Source: Amylostereum areolatum
Taxonomy: Eukaryota > Basidiomycota > Agaricomycetes > Russulales > Stereaceae
Assembly (NCBI GenBank): GCA_012932865.1
Contig: SAXG01000053.1
Location: forward strand, 248,001-312,000
DNA: 64,000 bases
Direction: 5' to 3'
Of the stretch, positions 1 to 12,906 are shown in pieces (position 1 is the first letter of the stretch; every line of letters begins with the position of its first letter). The translations under genes were made by a program, and so were the position numbers. The notes beneath the pieces were generated by a model, which saw nothing but the letters and a program-made list of their open reading frames with translations, was not told the origin of the DNA and did no database searches.

Positions 1-2039
1 TAGACGTGAACACGGGGCACATATGTAAGAAATCCACGGGTAAGTCCTGCGAAAAACACAACCACCAGGTAGACGAATGTGGACCGTGGAAAGGCGACGT
101 CGACGGGGCTGGCAATGAAGGCGAAGGCGGCGAGACGAAGGAGGAAGGAACAAGAAGTCGGATGAATGTCTGAAGAGCTGTCCACGGCGCAAAGACACAT
201 TCGAATACTGGCTCACTTGAGGGACACGCGTCTTGCGGTGCTCGGGAGGGCTTCGGATATGTGCAAAGGGGTAAGGAATGGCATAGGCGAGGAACAAGAG
301 GGGGATATTGAGCCATAAGATGATCTATATGGACATGGCGGTTGGCGTGCAGGTGCGGTACGGGGGCAAGTTGCCTTTGAGCGGGTCCACGACACCGTGC
401 GCCTCAATAATGAATGCCATGAATCGTACGGCAGAAGACAGGTAAGTCTATCATGATGTGAGTCTTACATGTCTGCGAAAGAAGAAAGACAGAGAAACGC
501 ACGAAGTCAGGACGTCGTCCGTCTCTCCACGAGGTCTTCTTCGAACATGTTCGCAAGACCGCGACGATATATGCACACTGTTTTCACCGTATTTCGACTT
601 CGACGGAGCACGTTTGTTGAAGTCTATCTATCTGAGTAACACACGTTACGAAGTTAGCTCGTGGATGGACCAGAGAAAGAATGGAGAGGACGACGCACCT
701 ATCCGGTTATCGGGGGTTTTTACCCATGGGATGGTAGATAGGCTAGTCGACCAACGAGGAGGTATCGAGAGTGGTTCTTTCGTCGAAAAGTGACACGCAT
801 TCTTTTCGTCGGAGGACGGGGGAAGATAAGGGCGGGAGCCAACCTGCCAGTGAGCCAACGTCGAACGACGAGCACAGTCAAAATGATGGTGAGACTAGTC
901 TCCTAAAGCAGACGTCGATGGAGTCAACCCTCGTACCTCGGGATCCTCTCATCGGCGAGACTTTCGTTTGCGGACAAGGCCCACCCTTGCTTTCTCACGC
1001 CTTCCTGCTCTCCACCACCGCCCAGACCTTCAACGATACTTACTTCCAACACACCGCGCTTGTCGTCGCAAGCATCTCCGCACTATCGTCTTGCTCTGGC
1101 CCATACCCGCTCGTCAAACCTATCCCCCCGCAAAAGGATGTTCATGTAGAACCCGCGCCAGGCGCTTGACGCGCTGTTGGAAGAGCATACCAAAACGTCG
1201 GGACGCAGGAGGGAGCGACGAGTGACGCCATCGACATAGCATGGTAAATGAGAGAACTCGTCGTTTAATCCGTACGTGCAACTGGCTCTACACCACTGTC
1301 ATGGCGCTGATTAATACGCGAAGGCAGCAAACCCATCTCTCTTGCTCTGTGTGCGCTCGTCGTAGTCACCAGTCACCCCTCATCCGCCGTGGTGCGACAA
1401 TTACCAGCTGCCGGAACAAAAGTGGCCATTCGATGGCAATGCCCGCACCGTCGAACTCTCCAGATTGACCACGTCTGGGCGAAGAACCTCAAGTTTCCGA
1501 CGAAGACGCAAGATCTTATCGGTGCGTTGCTTCGTTATAAGCGATGTGCTTCAGGCTGACGGTGACGACGGACGCTGCCTTAGACGAACCTCACTCGGAA
1601 CGCGCCGCGAACGTGTGGCTGTCTCTTACCTCGGACACGCCAACAAGATCAACCGCGACCGCGTCGAAATATGGAAGGGCGAGATGGGCCATTGCACGCG
1701 CATTCCACAATCACATCGGTACCCCGTCTTCGCGGCCATCTGCTCATGGGCATACAAGACCCGCCGGTCCAGCACGCTTATTCCCCTTGTCAAGGTCGTC
1801 TCTTCAGCATTGAGCCACGAGTCAGGTCTCGCACAGATGGTCGAACGTCTCGCAAATGAAGACCTGCTCCTGGCCAAGCATCGCGAACTAGCTCGAGAAT
1901 ACGAACGATCAGGATAGGGCCCACGGGACCTGCTCACTATGCTCCCCGGGTGGCTCACATCGTGCGGAAGAATTTGCCTGTCGAGCCATCGAGGGGTTAA
2001 TTGCGATCGTGCACGAGCCTGCGTGGTCTACCGAAGAGA
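1..2039. other. gene-poor, decayed sequence; no supportable gene
   Basis: All open frames here are short, overlap one another, change frame every 100-200 bases and show no domain I recognise. A longer frame at 1465-1917 (+) has a plausible protein composition but no start context, no match I can name and no continuation across splice sites. A minus-strand stretch around 200-330 reads like a hydrophobic segment and could be the edge of a membrane-protein relic running in from outside the window. I treat the interval as old, eroded coding sequence belonging to the relic that follows, not as an active gene. Confidence 0.4.
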
Positions 2040-3880
2040 GTTTGGCGAAGACATCGTGCACAGGCTCCTTCTTCACCACCGCCTCGAGCACAAAAGGTCG
2101 CGATCGACACAACGCATGGGCCGGTGGCGCTCTCCCGCACTATGTCGCGTGCAAGCTCTTCCGAGTTCAAGACTAGCTCGACTGCATCCAGCCCTACACG
2201 AGGCCCGCATCTTCGAAGACATCCCGCTGCAGGTCGCCGCCGATGGACTTGCCCGGACTTCAAGGACGCCTCGAGCTTCATAGACGTCGACGATCTCGGG
2301 CCCCACAGGCGTTCAGCCGGATAAATTCCAGCTCACCACGATGACTTTCTCCGTCCGCAAGGTGGCGCTTTTTCCAGACAGAAGGGTGGACGGGGAGGCG
2401 GGATGCATGCCACGATATACCTTCTCCGCCTTAGAAAGCAGACGATTGGCATGATTCTATTCGGCTGGTACCTCGGCGGGACACTCTCGTCTTACCATTT
2501 CCATTTCCATCGACTTCCATGGCACCCATGAAATCAGCGGCGAAAGCTCATCCTCTTCACGCTCGCGTCGACTTCGTCGACGATCTCATTGAGCCTAGTG
2601 CATATGACGAACACAGGCGTACGAAATGGCCCAACCCTCCCCGCATCACACCTTGTCTTTTCCTCTACCGCATCCTTCCGCTTTAGAAGATCCTTAGGCC
2701 GGAGATGATTTGCCAAGACAAACGCGCCCACGTCGTACCGCGTTCAGGTCAGCATTTCAGCATTTCGATAGGCAGCTATCGAAGGCGGTAACGAGAGGGG
2801 GAATCGAGGCCTGCGGATATGTCGGCTCAAGAAAAGCCATATTTGCGTGCGTTTTCTTCTCTGATCTCCTCGTCGAGGTGTAAAACTGACATCGCTACAG
2901 GTCGGCCCCTCGTCTGCTGCTGTTCCGAGATTCACCGAGGGGGCACACGTCCTCATCCATCCTCACACTACGTACACCTTGTACACGTCGTGGCCGCTCT
3001 GGAATGGAACACATTCGCCGTCACCCTAGACACCACGGTACCCTCCGGACAATGCACATCCGTAGCTCTCCCCATCTGCGCCCTTGCCTCGACCAACAAC
3101 GGCCACGCAAGTACCTCCAGAACACCGGGCGGTCTCTCTCACTTAATAGGGCCGCGTTCGGATATGCCTTGCGCGTGTCGTGGGGAGCTTCGGCGCAAAC
3201 GTTCTCAGAAGCTGCATACCCTTCTGTCTTCATCTCACCGCCTTTCCCTCCACCCATTTATTCGCGTTCGATATCGTCGCCTACGTCAACCTGGCAGTGG
3301 CTGTCCTCACAGGCCCTCGATGTGGATCCGATTCGCCTTTACTCCACGCTGGACAACCTGGCACTCCTGTCGAAGACAACATGGACCTCCGCGACTACCG
3401 CGCGCACCTGGAGAAAGTCGAGGCGACCCTTGCAAAATCGCCAGGGGCATTCTCGCACGACACACACGACGTCGTGCGAACTCTTCCGCGCCCGCAACCG
3501 GCTCAGCGTTGTTCTCAAGCTGTTCGTGACGAACATCCTCGAGAACGGGAAGAACGTCCATATCGCCAAGGATGAACCGCTGGAGGCCATCGCCGAGAAG
3601 CTTGCATCGGGCGGCCCGAACTTCAGCGACATCGATGGCCTGAAGCCATTCGTGCGGACGCACCTCGCGCACGTCAAGGACGGATACTACATATACGGGT
3701 ACTACATATACCGATCACGACCGTCCGTGAGGCGACGCTCTTTCCGGATCGGAAGGCGGAGGGGAGGACTCGTTCGAGATGGCGTTGGCACCGCTGGGCT
3801 GGTCGGAGGAGCTCTCCAAGTACAGCGGGGCGGAGCAGGAGATTGTGGACGCGATGGAAACTACCAAACTTTGCCACTGA
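2040..3880 (+). pseudogene. relic gene, copy 1 of an unrecognised duplicated family
   Basis: Plus-strand remnants with the frame broken several times. The best preserved part, about 3490-3690, encodes LFVTNILENGKNVHIAKDEP followed by a helical stretch ending near HVKDGYY. Aligned by eye, 2060-2250 matches 7108-7290, and 2990-3380 and 3500-3600 match 7680-8090 and 8130-8230, with matching order of the shared blocks. The family is not one I can name: I see no P-loop, zinc-binding or membrane signature. Both copies are disrupted, so neither is likely to be functional. An alternative is a single gene with unusual introns, but internal stops and frame changes outside any GT-AG pair argue against it. 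Confidence 0.45.
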
Positions 3881-6800
3881 AGAGCCCTTCGACGAGGACG
3901 AGCCGGCCGCTGGAGAGGAAGAACCCTGTGGGCGAGACGTTCGTCAGGATCCTTCAATCATGCCCTCCGCACCATCAACCACAAAGTCAACGGGGAAGGC
4001 CATTGGCCACGAGTCGCCCGGCCATGAGCCTCGCCATCCCGACGTCGCATCCGCGTCTTCCACCTCCTTGGGTTCTAGGGCCTTTTTTCCGCGGCCAGGA
4101 CACGAACCCGGCATCTCTTATGCTCGCATCACTGGTAAGAACTCTTTGGAGGACTAAGTTTATCGAAGTTCTTCTCCTGTCACATCATCGTCGAGGCAGT
4201 TAACAGTGAAGGCCAGTGCCAATAGCATACCCAATATTAGCTCGAAGACCCCGACGCCTCTCCCACACCCTCCGGCTCCCTGGACTCCTCTTCCTCCTCT
4301 TCTTGCCAAGACCTGTGCTCGAACTGGTCAGTGGCGAGTCCTATGGCGGAGAATTACGTATACCCTTCAAGCAGCAAGCTCTATCTCGCGCATGGCGCGG
4401 ACGGACTCTTTACAGACTACCTTCCCTTGCTACTTCGTTCTCCCTCATCTGCATCGGGTCATCCCCTCTTCACTGTCGGCCTCGTTACGCTCGAGTTTAC
4501 ATCTCACAACGTCAACAACCAGGCCATCCTCGCAGGTCTTTCGCATGGATTTGTCACGCTTCCACCTGTATGCGTTGTGCACTCGTCCCCGTACAAAAGC
4601 ACTCGCAAATCCAACACGCTTCAGCGACTTCATCGCCATCCACCGGAACCACGTACTGCGCGACAAATCGGATGTCGTGGGCCTCGTGCCCAACAGGTGA
4701 GGACGAGGCAGGGTGGAAGACATCCCTGACCCCTCAGAAAGCCAGGACAGGTTGGGGGGTGTGGTGTTCGAACTTCGACAGACCAACACAGATGCTGTCC
4801 CGGTTTTGTTCGGCGATGCTCCATCTACGTACGGGCTACTTATTGAATCGGTCGAACAGTTGCGTCAATGTCAAATATTTTTCTTGCGCATGCTATGTAT
4901 TTGCAGTTCCTTCGTTCCTGCGTATACAACGTCGAGCGGGCCTGCATGCACTGGTTCTAAACCACGCCTACGATGTGCCATGAGCTCGACACCACCTCCT
5001 CTATCGAGCAGATATCACCGACATCATCGACAGGGCGAAATTCGACCATCGCCATCACCAGCGCACCAACCAGTTCTCCTCCCATCGCGTAGCGTACCAT
5101 CCACGATCAACGGATCCTTTCAGACCGCCACGAGCCATCCCGCGCCGGCGACTCCCCGCCGCTTCCGGGGCCTTCATCGTCATTTATTCAAACTTCATCC
5201 ACAAACCTCCCGCGGCCGAAGGCTATGCCAACTCTAGGAGAGCAGTGTCCACTGCGCACGCATATCCAGTGGTTGGGCGAGCGCAATGCGGTTCTTCCCA
5301 TATAATCTATTGGCAAACTGCACCATAGAGAGGAACTGCAACACGCGGGAAGATGACGGAGATAGAAAGAAGCTCACAAGGCACGCTCGTGTTGAGGTGA
5401 GCCGGGACAGTAGGGTGGGAAGATGTCGACGAGCATGACGGGGAACCGATGGGTAGGGTCGCGCCGGACCACTTCCAAAACGCCGAGCGGGGTGTTCTGA
5501 GGACGGCGGTGGGCGTGAGGTGGGGGTTGTCGCGTGGGTGCGTAAGTAGGGAGGCGTTGTGGGGCACGGCGACGGTAAAATGGCAATGTTGAACCAGCAG
5601 GTATGCGCGCGCGAGGGGGTCCCGTATTTCGAGCCGTTCGTTGGTTCTCCACCGTGCGGAGCGCGTCGATTGCATATGGTTGCAACACCTAGCAGGACCA
5701 TCTTCAAGCACGCCGGACTCGAAGTCTGTCGTTCCCGCTCGTACAGTGTGCATTCGTCCTCCACAACGAGAAATGTCGTCACAGGTGTGATTAGCGAGGG
5801 TAGCATTTGATTGCGAGCGGGAGGCGGCGGGCGCACGCGACGACGCCGACGCAGACGGGTTCCCATGACTCCGGGATCGCGTCGACATCCACGGTGTTTA
5901 GTATTTATTTCGTCCAGGGCGCACCCATGCTCTGCCAGAAACGCGTCGAGGGATGTACGTGGGACGCGCCTGCATATCTTCGTGTAGGCGAGTTGGACGA
6001 CTGGGATGGCGGGCGCGGGTACTAAGTATGAGCACCTGAGCGAGAGCAGGTTGGAATCCGAGGCGTGGCTGATGCCTCTGTGACGACGGCCGCGACGTAG
6101 GATTCGGGGTGGCTACGACGCATAGTGTTCGTGCTGAGGGATCGTTAGGAGATCGACGACGCCGACGCGGAGCGTCCTGATGAGGCGTGGGAAAGCAATG
6201 TATTTCTCTTCTTACTCTTCTCCTCAGGACCTCAAGGCCTCATCAACGTATCGTTCTCCTGTCATCGCCATCTCTTACATTGGCTTACCGTCACCCCCAC
6301 CATCCTCCAGCGATAAGAACACGCGCCTCCTTGTGATGGAAACACATTTCTCGAAGTCTTCCCGTGCTGATCGAAGAATCTCACCGGAAACTCATCCAAG
6401 TCGGTGTGTGCCGGCAGTATCCTGATTTTGTTTCTTCCACGAGCTGACGTTGACTCATGTTCTACTCGGTCACTGTCAGGCATCAGTGAACGTATCCCGT
6501 GAAACGTGGCGTATCACGCTGGTTACGCAGGCGAGTTCGACTTGAAGACAACATCCTGGAGAGGTGGTGTTACGGAAGATGTCCTGGCTTCAGTACGGGT
6601 TTCCCTTTCTTTTTTCTCTCACGCACATATAAGACTAACATTCTTAATTGCAGAACGGTTCCATCTCTTTCACTGCGTTGCTATCAAGACGTACAGGCAC
6701 TCCCAGCCCGAGAACACGCAGGCTCCACACGCAAAGTTCGCGGCCGCGGTCGATACCTCTGTCGGCCTCCATTTTTCTTCAGATCATTTGTCTCTAGATC

Positions 6801-7099
6801 GTCGCCCTCTTTTCCCCTCACCCGACCTATTGCTACCGTCGTATATGGCCCCCCAAAGTTTGTACAGAGTATTGGACGACCCGGATCCTGCAAGCGGCGA
6901 GCTCATGTTCAAATATCCCTTGCCTGTACCCGACGTGGATACGTCCTTTTTGGACACCTCCCCATTCCTCCGTCGTTGTTTCATCATCAACTGTGTCGTC
7001 TTTTGGTTTACGGTCCACAACATCGCCACATACCTCAATTTGACCATAACCACTTTCAAAGACATCACAAGGAGCTCTTGCGAACATCTACCAAGCTCT
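3881..7099. other. no supportable gene; eroded sequence between the two relic copies
   Basis: Both strands carry overlapping open frames of 60-300 codons with low-complexity Ser/Pro/Arg-rich translations, the usual by-product of GC-rich DNA. Stretches near 4330-4730 (+) and 5400-5890 (-) have somewhat protein-like composition but no recognisable domain, no splice-compatible continuation and no paralogue in the window. I see no terminal inverted repeats or reverse-transcriptase motifs. Confidence 0.4.
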
Positions 7100-8240
7100 A
7101 ACCAAGGCTCCTCCTTCACCACTACCCCCTACAAGCTCCATATCGACATACCGCACCAGCTGGTGGCGCCCTTCCGCACTCCGTCGCTCTCGCAAGCTCT
7201 TCGGTGTGCACGGGTGGCTCAACATCACCCAGCCCTACCTGACCACCCGCATCTTCAGGGACAGTCCGCTGCAGGCCATCGCCACGGGGCTCGCCCCGGT
7301 CTTTATGGACAATTGATGGACGCCAACGACCTGCGAGCGAGCGTAGCCACCACCTCACGACGAGGACCTTCTCCGTCCGCGCTGTGGCAATCGTTCTAGA
7401 GCGCAAGTTGGACGAGGAGGCGGAGAAGGAGATTATGAGCTCATCGGGAGCCACGTCGTTTCTACATTCTCGTTCAAGAGCTCCTCAGCGAACACCTTAA
7501 CGAGCATCTTCATCGGGACTCTTCTGTTTTCCCCTTTCCACCCCCAGGCATTGGCATTCACTTTACGCTCGCATCGACCTCGAGTCCAACGTTGACCACC
7601 CACTCTCCGACTCTTCGAGCTCCACATTCTCTCCGCGAATCTCCGTCAACCTTTTCGTACGCGTTGTGGCCTCCCTCGAATGAAACACCTTCGCCCTCAT
7701 CCTAGGCGCCACAGGACCCTCGGAACAATCCACATACATCACCATTAGACATGTCACACTGGATCAACTGCTAGCAGCTCATTCTCCCCACCTGCGCCGC
7801 CAATGGTTACGCAAGTACCTCCAGAACGCACAAACCTCTCACCCATCGGGGCTGCGCTCGGACGTCGTGGAGAAAATCGGCACATGAATTTTCAGGGATT
7901 GCACGCCGTTTTATTCATCTGTCTTCCCCTTCCATCATCGTTCGATCCGCATTCATCATCGTCGCCTACATCAATTTTGGCGGTGGCTGTCCTCAAAAGG
8001 CCTTGCATACGGTTCCCGTACCTTGAACGAACAGAAATCCCCGGAACGCGCTCGACGACCTGGCGGGATCCGTCGAAGACAACATAGGCATGTGGCGGAC
8101 GGTGTGGTCCACCTGCTCGTGCGGGAACTCGTCCACACCCTCGTCCTTCAGCCGTTCGTGATGATCTTCGTCGAAAACGGGAAGAACATCCCCATCCCAG
8201 CCGTTGGAGAACCTTGCCGACGAGTTCGCCGCGATACGGT
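7100..8240 (+). pseudogene. relic gene, copy 2 of the same unrecognised family
   Basis: Homologous to the relic at 2040-3880, with matching landmark segments in the same order: an AGGCTCCT(T/C)CTTCACCAC start block, the RKYLQN block near 7815, and the VENGKNI block near 8170. Frames change at least four times and stops interrupt the reading (for example at 7315), so it cannot encode one protein. Copy 2 is shorter than copy 1 because segments between the shared blocks are missing. No function can be assigned. Confidence 0.45.
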
Positions 8241-8626
8241 CATGAACGTAAGGAGACGAACGGCGAAAGAGTGTAGAATACGGGTGTATACACCTTCTTC
8301 CAAGCTCCCAATGGCTCTTGTGTCCGTGTGTGTGGTCTTTTCCGGTTATCATGCAACGAAATGTGTGCGGTGTCGAAGTGTGTCGCAAACTCACAACTAT
8401 ATAGCCGATGCTGTGACGGAAGGTGTTCAAAATCTTCACCTCACGCTAACTTGCAGTAAGTTGAACATGTAGATCCCGTCGTCAACCTCGTGCCGTGTTC
8501 GACGCAAGGTAGGTCACATATCCATACCTGCAAGCACCAGTATGTCCACGCTCAGAGCGAGCGAAAGGAAGAAGAAGAAAAAACAGACGCATACATCCCC
8601 CCTCCTCGCCAAAACGTCCTCCTGCC
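8241..8626. other. intergenic spacer, 3' side of the GH76 gene
   Basis: No gene seen. The interval contains the tail of the relic and then the 3' flank of the minus-strand GH76 gene. A purine-rich run at 8563-8583 is the only notable feature. Confidence 0.5.
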
Positions 8627-11600
8627 TCACGCCTCGTACATCGGCGGGGCCTCTCCCTCCCCAACCGCGCCCTGTCCCAGCCCCGGTCCCTGCAACCGCG
8701 CCAGCATCCCATTCAACCTCCTCACCAGCCCCGGAAGCGCAGCGACGTCGATCTCGCCTTCTCCCTCTTCGTCTTCCCCGGCCCGTGCACCCCCCCTCCC
8801 CTCCTCCGCACCGCTCGCGCTCGCGTTCCCCCCGTCCCCGCCGCTCCCGGTCGACGAGCTTGAGCCCTCCCCGCCTTCCCCGCCTCCCCGCCCCTTCCCG
8901 CCCCTCATCCCCGCCGCCCCCTCCTGCGCCCGCGCGAGCAAAAACGGCTCGACCGCGCCCACACCGAGCCCCATCGACACCGACCCCGTCCGCACCTGCC
9001 TGTATCGATACGGGTGCGCCGGCGCCGGCGCCGGCCCTGCGCTCCCTCGCGTCCCCTGCCGTCGCCGGACGACGCAAAAGGCACAAAGGGCGAGGAGCGC
9101 GACGGCCGCGATGCCCCCCGCGACGCCCCCCGCGATCGCACCTGTGTCTGTGTGAGCGGACGCGTGGGCGGAGGACGTGTCGTTCGGGACGCGGGCCGTA
9201 GGGGTTGGACCCGGGTGTGAAGAGGTGGTATTTCTGCGAGGCGGGACGAGTGAACAGATTAGGCCAGGGAGGGAGCACAGAGGGGGGGGGGGGGGGGCGT
9301 ACGCACGTGGAAGCCTCGTCCGCGGGCGCGATGGCGAACGCGGCGTTGAGGACGTCGATGGCGGCGGACTGGCCCCAGGCGAGGACTTGCGTCGCGGGGG
9401 GACCGATCCAGCTCGAGGAGTACTCCGTGCTCCCGGGCGCGGCCGCGAGGTCGACGAGCGCGTTGTACTAGATGGCGCAAGCGGCGCGGCAGAAAATTCA
9501 AGATGAGGATACGTATATGTGTTTTTTGCGTGAGGCGCAAGAGGGGATGGCGTGGACGGGGACGGTGGGGACGGACCTGGACGGTGATGTACCCTTCGAT
9601 CAACGCCGTCAGCGGCGCGTTGGCCGTCCCGAGCCGGCGCCGGAGCTCGTTCAGCGAGCGCACGAAGATCGCTTGTTGGGGTGGAGGTCGGGAGGTCGGT
9701 CGAACATATGTCAGCACGACGCTATTCTTGGAGCAAGAGGCCAGAAGACGGACGGCACCTTTCCACCCGCTCCCGAACGAGTCCGACGACGGATCTTGCG
9801 GCGTGCCCGCGTCTGCGATGCCCAGTCAATTCTCCCGAATGTCCGGTGCGGATGCCGTGGCCGTCGCCGCACAACGACGACGACGACGACGACGACAGGG
9901 ACAAGAGGGCTCGCGCGCACCTTCCAAATTGATCCCATCTGACCGCGTCCATCCTGGGAACTCGATCGTCGACACCGCCAGCGCTTCTACCCTACGCACG
10001 CACGCCCACACCACACCGAATCAGCATCGTGCGCAGAGTCCTCCCAGGCGCCCCCTCCAGCAGCCGGCCGCAGGGGGGATTGAACCCAGAAACCTCAAAA
10101 CGGACGAGGGAAAGACTCACACGTCCCACCACGACGCGTTGCCGACCGCGGCCCACACCGCGAGCCCCTCGAGCCAAAACGCGGAGTTGTACGTGAGCGC
10201 CTCGCTGCCGGTCGTGATCGCGCACACGGTGAGGTCGAAGGTGTCGAGAACGATGGTGCGGTTGTACATGTGGTTGTAGACGAAGGCCGCGGAGAGTTCG
10301 GCGGCGACGGCGTATTGGCTGTCGTTGGTCGCTTCGTACAGGTACGCCGAGAGGCTGTTTTTTTTAGTTGAAGTGGGGGTGAGGAGGGAGGGAAGGGAGG
10401 GCACGTACGCCATGAAGGGTCTGGGAGGAGGGATGAGGGTGAGAGAGCGGAGGAGGGCGATCGAAGGCGGAGACCCACCCCACCGACTCGCCGTTCACGA
10501 GCGTATTCGTCGGACTGTCCACAAGCTATCCGATCCAAACCCACATTCCTCAGCACCGAATCCCAAAAAAGGGGCCCCACAGAACGGACGCACCCAAAAC
10601 ACCCCGCCCGCTGTCGTCGCTGTCCCACCCCCATCCCATCAGCTTTCGAGTTCGGGCCCTTCAAACCCGACGCCGAGGGAAGGAAGAGAAACACGCACCG
10701 CCCTCGCACTGTCCCTCGAACTTGAGCGTCCGACTCGGATGCGACCCGTTCGCCGCGTCCGCGACGGTGACCATCGCCTCGCTCGTGTCGTTCCAGACGG
10801 ATTTCGCGATGTCGAGGAGGTAGCCCTGGTCGTACGCGCGGTACGCGTAGAGCGCGGCGAGGCCCCATTGGCTGTTTTCGAGAGGCGAGGCGAGATGAGG
10901 AGACGGGAAGAGGTGTGTGCATCAGAAGGGGCGAACGTCGGTGCAGAATAGGAGGAGGGGGCAGGACGTACACGTTGTCGCTGCTCAGACGCTGAAAACG
11001 TCGAACGTCCACCGTGGTCGAGTCAATGTTCGACAGGACTTCTCATTTACAAAAATCCATTTAGGAGAAGAAATCGGTCACACACCCTGGTGGTAGCGCG
11101 TCGACGGATGAATAAGCATTGAATGCGAAAAGGAAATCTCAGAAGGAAAAGGGGAGAGATAAACGCACGTGGTCGCGTCGTAAAATCCCGTATGCGTCCG
11201 TTGGAACAGGAGCAGGTTGTTCGTCGCCACGGACTCGTGGCTCGCATTCCCGGAGAGGTAGTCGTGCAGCGCGAGCGCGCAGATCAGGTTCGCGGATTGG
11301 GGCAAGTTGAGCGCTGTGGGGGACGAAGATGGGGGATGGGATGGGATGGGATGGGATGGGATGGGATGGGATGGGATGGGATGGGATGGGATGGGATGGG
11401 ATGGGATGGGATGCGGTGAGATGAGGATAAAGACGGAAGTCACCAGGGGACCATGGCACGCACCGTCGATGCTCCCGTTCGACGGGTTGAACAACGGCGT
11501 CAACACGCCGATCGCCGCGTCTGCCTGCGCCAGCCGTGTCCCGCGCGGGACGTCCGACGTCGGTTTCTGGCAGGGAGGGGGGGGGGAGTCAGCGACTCGG

Positions 11601-12080
11601 CATGGGACTCCGGCGCGGGGGGGGGTGCTCGGTGGATCGATGGATCGGTGATGCGTGGGACATCCGGTGTGAAAGCGAACGACATCGATGCAGACGATGG
11701 AGATGCAGATGCAGATGGGAGATGCGGACACGTGGATGGAGATCAAGTGATCGTGAAGATGTGGTCGTCGGACAGGATACCTCCGTCGAGCCTCCAAAAG
11801 AAACTCAGCGAGGGAGGGTGATCGGAGAGAGGGAGAGACTAGAGAAGGGGGCCCGTCCTCGGACTCGGACTCGAACTCGGAAAAGGGTAAAGCAAGGAAC
11901 CGTGCTTACCCGCCACCCCCCCGGCACCGCCGGCACCTGCACCCCGTCCCTGCTCTCGAGCCTGCCCACCGACGCCGTCCGCGCATCAGCGTGAGCGCGA
12001 ACGCCGAGGCCCCACCCACCGGCGCTCGCATCGGGCCCGGCACAGAGGAGGACAAAGGCCAGAGCGACGAGCGCTTTCAT
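8627..12080 (-). CDS. glycoside hydrolase family 76 (endo-alpha-1,6-mannanase-like), membrane-anchored
   Basis: Predicted secreted or cell-surface enzyme acting on alpha-1,6-mannan or wall glycoprotein mannan. Exons on the minus strand (5'->3'): 12080-11910, 11566-11464, 11313-11169, a micro-exon ending at 10972, 10871-10695, 10514-10479, 10420-10409, 10354-10121, 9991-9921, 9812-9759, 9671-9577, 9467-9307, 9233-8627; about 624 residues. An N-terminal signal peptide (MKALVALAFVLLCAG) precedes GH76-typical blocks: VQWGLAALYAYRAY, LSAYLYEATNDSQY, FWLEGLAVWA, SSDSFGSGWKAIFVRSL, and a closing block with WGQSAAIDVLNAA. A Thr/Ser-rich linker leads to one transmembrane helix (AIAGGVAGGIAAVALLALCA) and a Gly/Ser-rich, probably cytosolic tail ending PPMYEA, so type I topology is expected. 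The boundary of the exon before 10972 is ambiguous, and I could not place the catalytic Asp pair with certainty. Phases are consistent through all exons. Confidence 0.85.
9282..9297. repeat. G16 homopolymer in a GH76 intron
   Basis: Sixteen consecutive G on the plus strand, lying in the last intron of the GH76 gene just past the donor at 9306. On the transcript strand it is a C-run in the intron. Length is likely variable and sensitive to sequencing error. Confidence 0.8.
11336..11410. repeat. (ATGGG)15 pentanucleotide microsatellite in GH76 intron 2
   Basis: Fifteen perfect tandem copies of ATGGG on the plus strand, followed by degenerate units to about 11420. The array lies inside the second intron of the GH76 gene, so it is transcribed as CCCAT repeats. 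It does not touch the exons at 11566-11464 or 11313-11169. Confidence 0.95.
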
Positions 12081-12906
12081 GATTCGGAACGGTCGACGGA
12101 ACGGGAGGAAGCAAAGCTAGAGCGAGAGGCAGAGAGGGTTGGGGGTTGAGGGGGGTTTCATGATCAGCTGGAGGCGTGCCGGTGAGCAGTGGTGGTGGTA
12201 TGCCATCATGGCCCAGGTGAATATGTCGAGTAGCACCTGCGGGGAACCGTTCGAGCGGTGTAAAATTGCGTGCTATGTCGACGAGAAGCAAAGGCAAAGG
12301 CAAAGGCAGAGTCGACGTCCGTGAAGACGAGGTAGTCAGTTGGGGGGGGAGAGCAGACAAAGAGAGAGTTACGGGCAAAGAGCGTGTGATGTTGCGACGG
12401 CACCTAGCACTACTAGTACTACTAGGGTCCGTGGGCGACGTTGTCAAGTGCGCAGCCCCCATCGCCCATCAACGCACCGCATCCCGGACCCACCTCTGAA
12501 CTTGGGGCATTTCTGGGAAAGGACGAAGCCTCGGATGGACTACTACTACTAGTAGCCGCCGGGACAGTGGTCCTTAGGGATGTCTGACATTGGCCGCCGC
12601 CGTGATCGCAGCGAGCGGCCCGGGGACGGTCCGCAATCGGAGGTCACACGCTTATGTAAGGAGAGGACTCTCTTCCAAGTTCCAGTTCCACACCCATTGT
12701 AAGACTGGGTACGAGTCTAATCCCGACACATCCTCCCGTACTCCCGTACTCATATTCGAGCGATAACATCCGCCATGCACAAAAGCAGAAAAAAGATCCA
12801 CGGGTTCCAAGTCCGTCCAATGCACCGCAATCCAAAATACAATGTCGCTCTCCTTCTAAGTATCCCCCCCCCACCCTTCCGTTTCGTATCCCCCTCCAAC
12901 GCGCAC
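12081..12906. other. intergenic: GH76 promoter side and 3' flank of alcohol oxidase
   Basis: No gene seen. Because both neighbours are on the minus strand, the left part (12081 to about 12500) is the likely GH76 promoter and the right part the 3' flank of the oxidase. Short near-palindromic (CTA)n/(TAG)n motifs occur at 12410-12425 and 12538-12555. I see no obvious TATA box close to 12080. Confidence 0.5.

Noticed and set aside
10060..10110. tRNA-like B box (GGTTCAATCC on the minus strand)
   Set aside because: No matching A box, acceptor stem or T-stem pairing; it lies in a GH76 intron.
12400..12560. Clustered CTAGTA palindromes as a regulatory or attachment site
   Set aside because: Short low-complexity (CTA)n; similar motifs occur near 42460-42500 without shared context.
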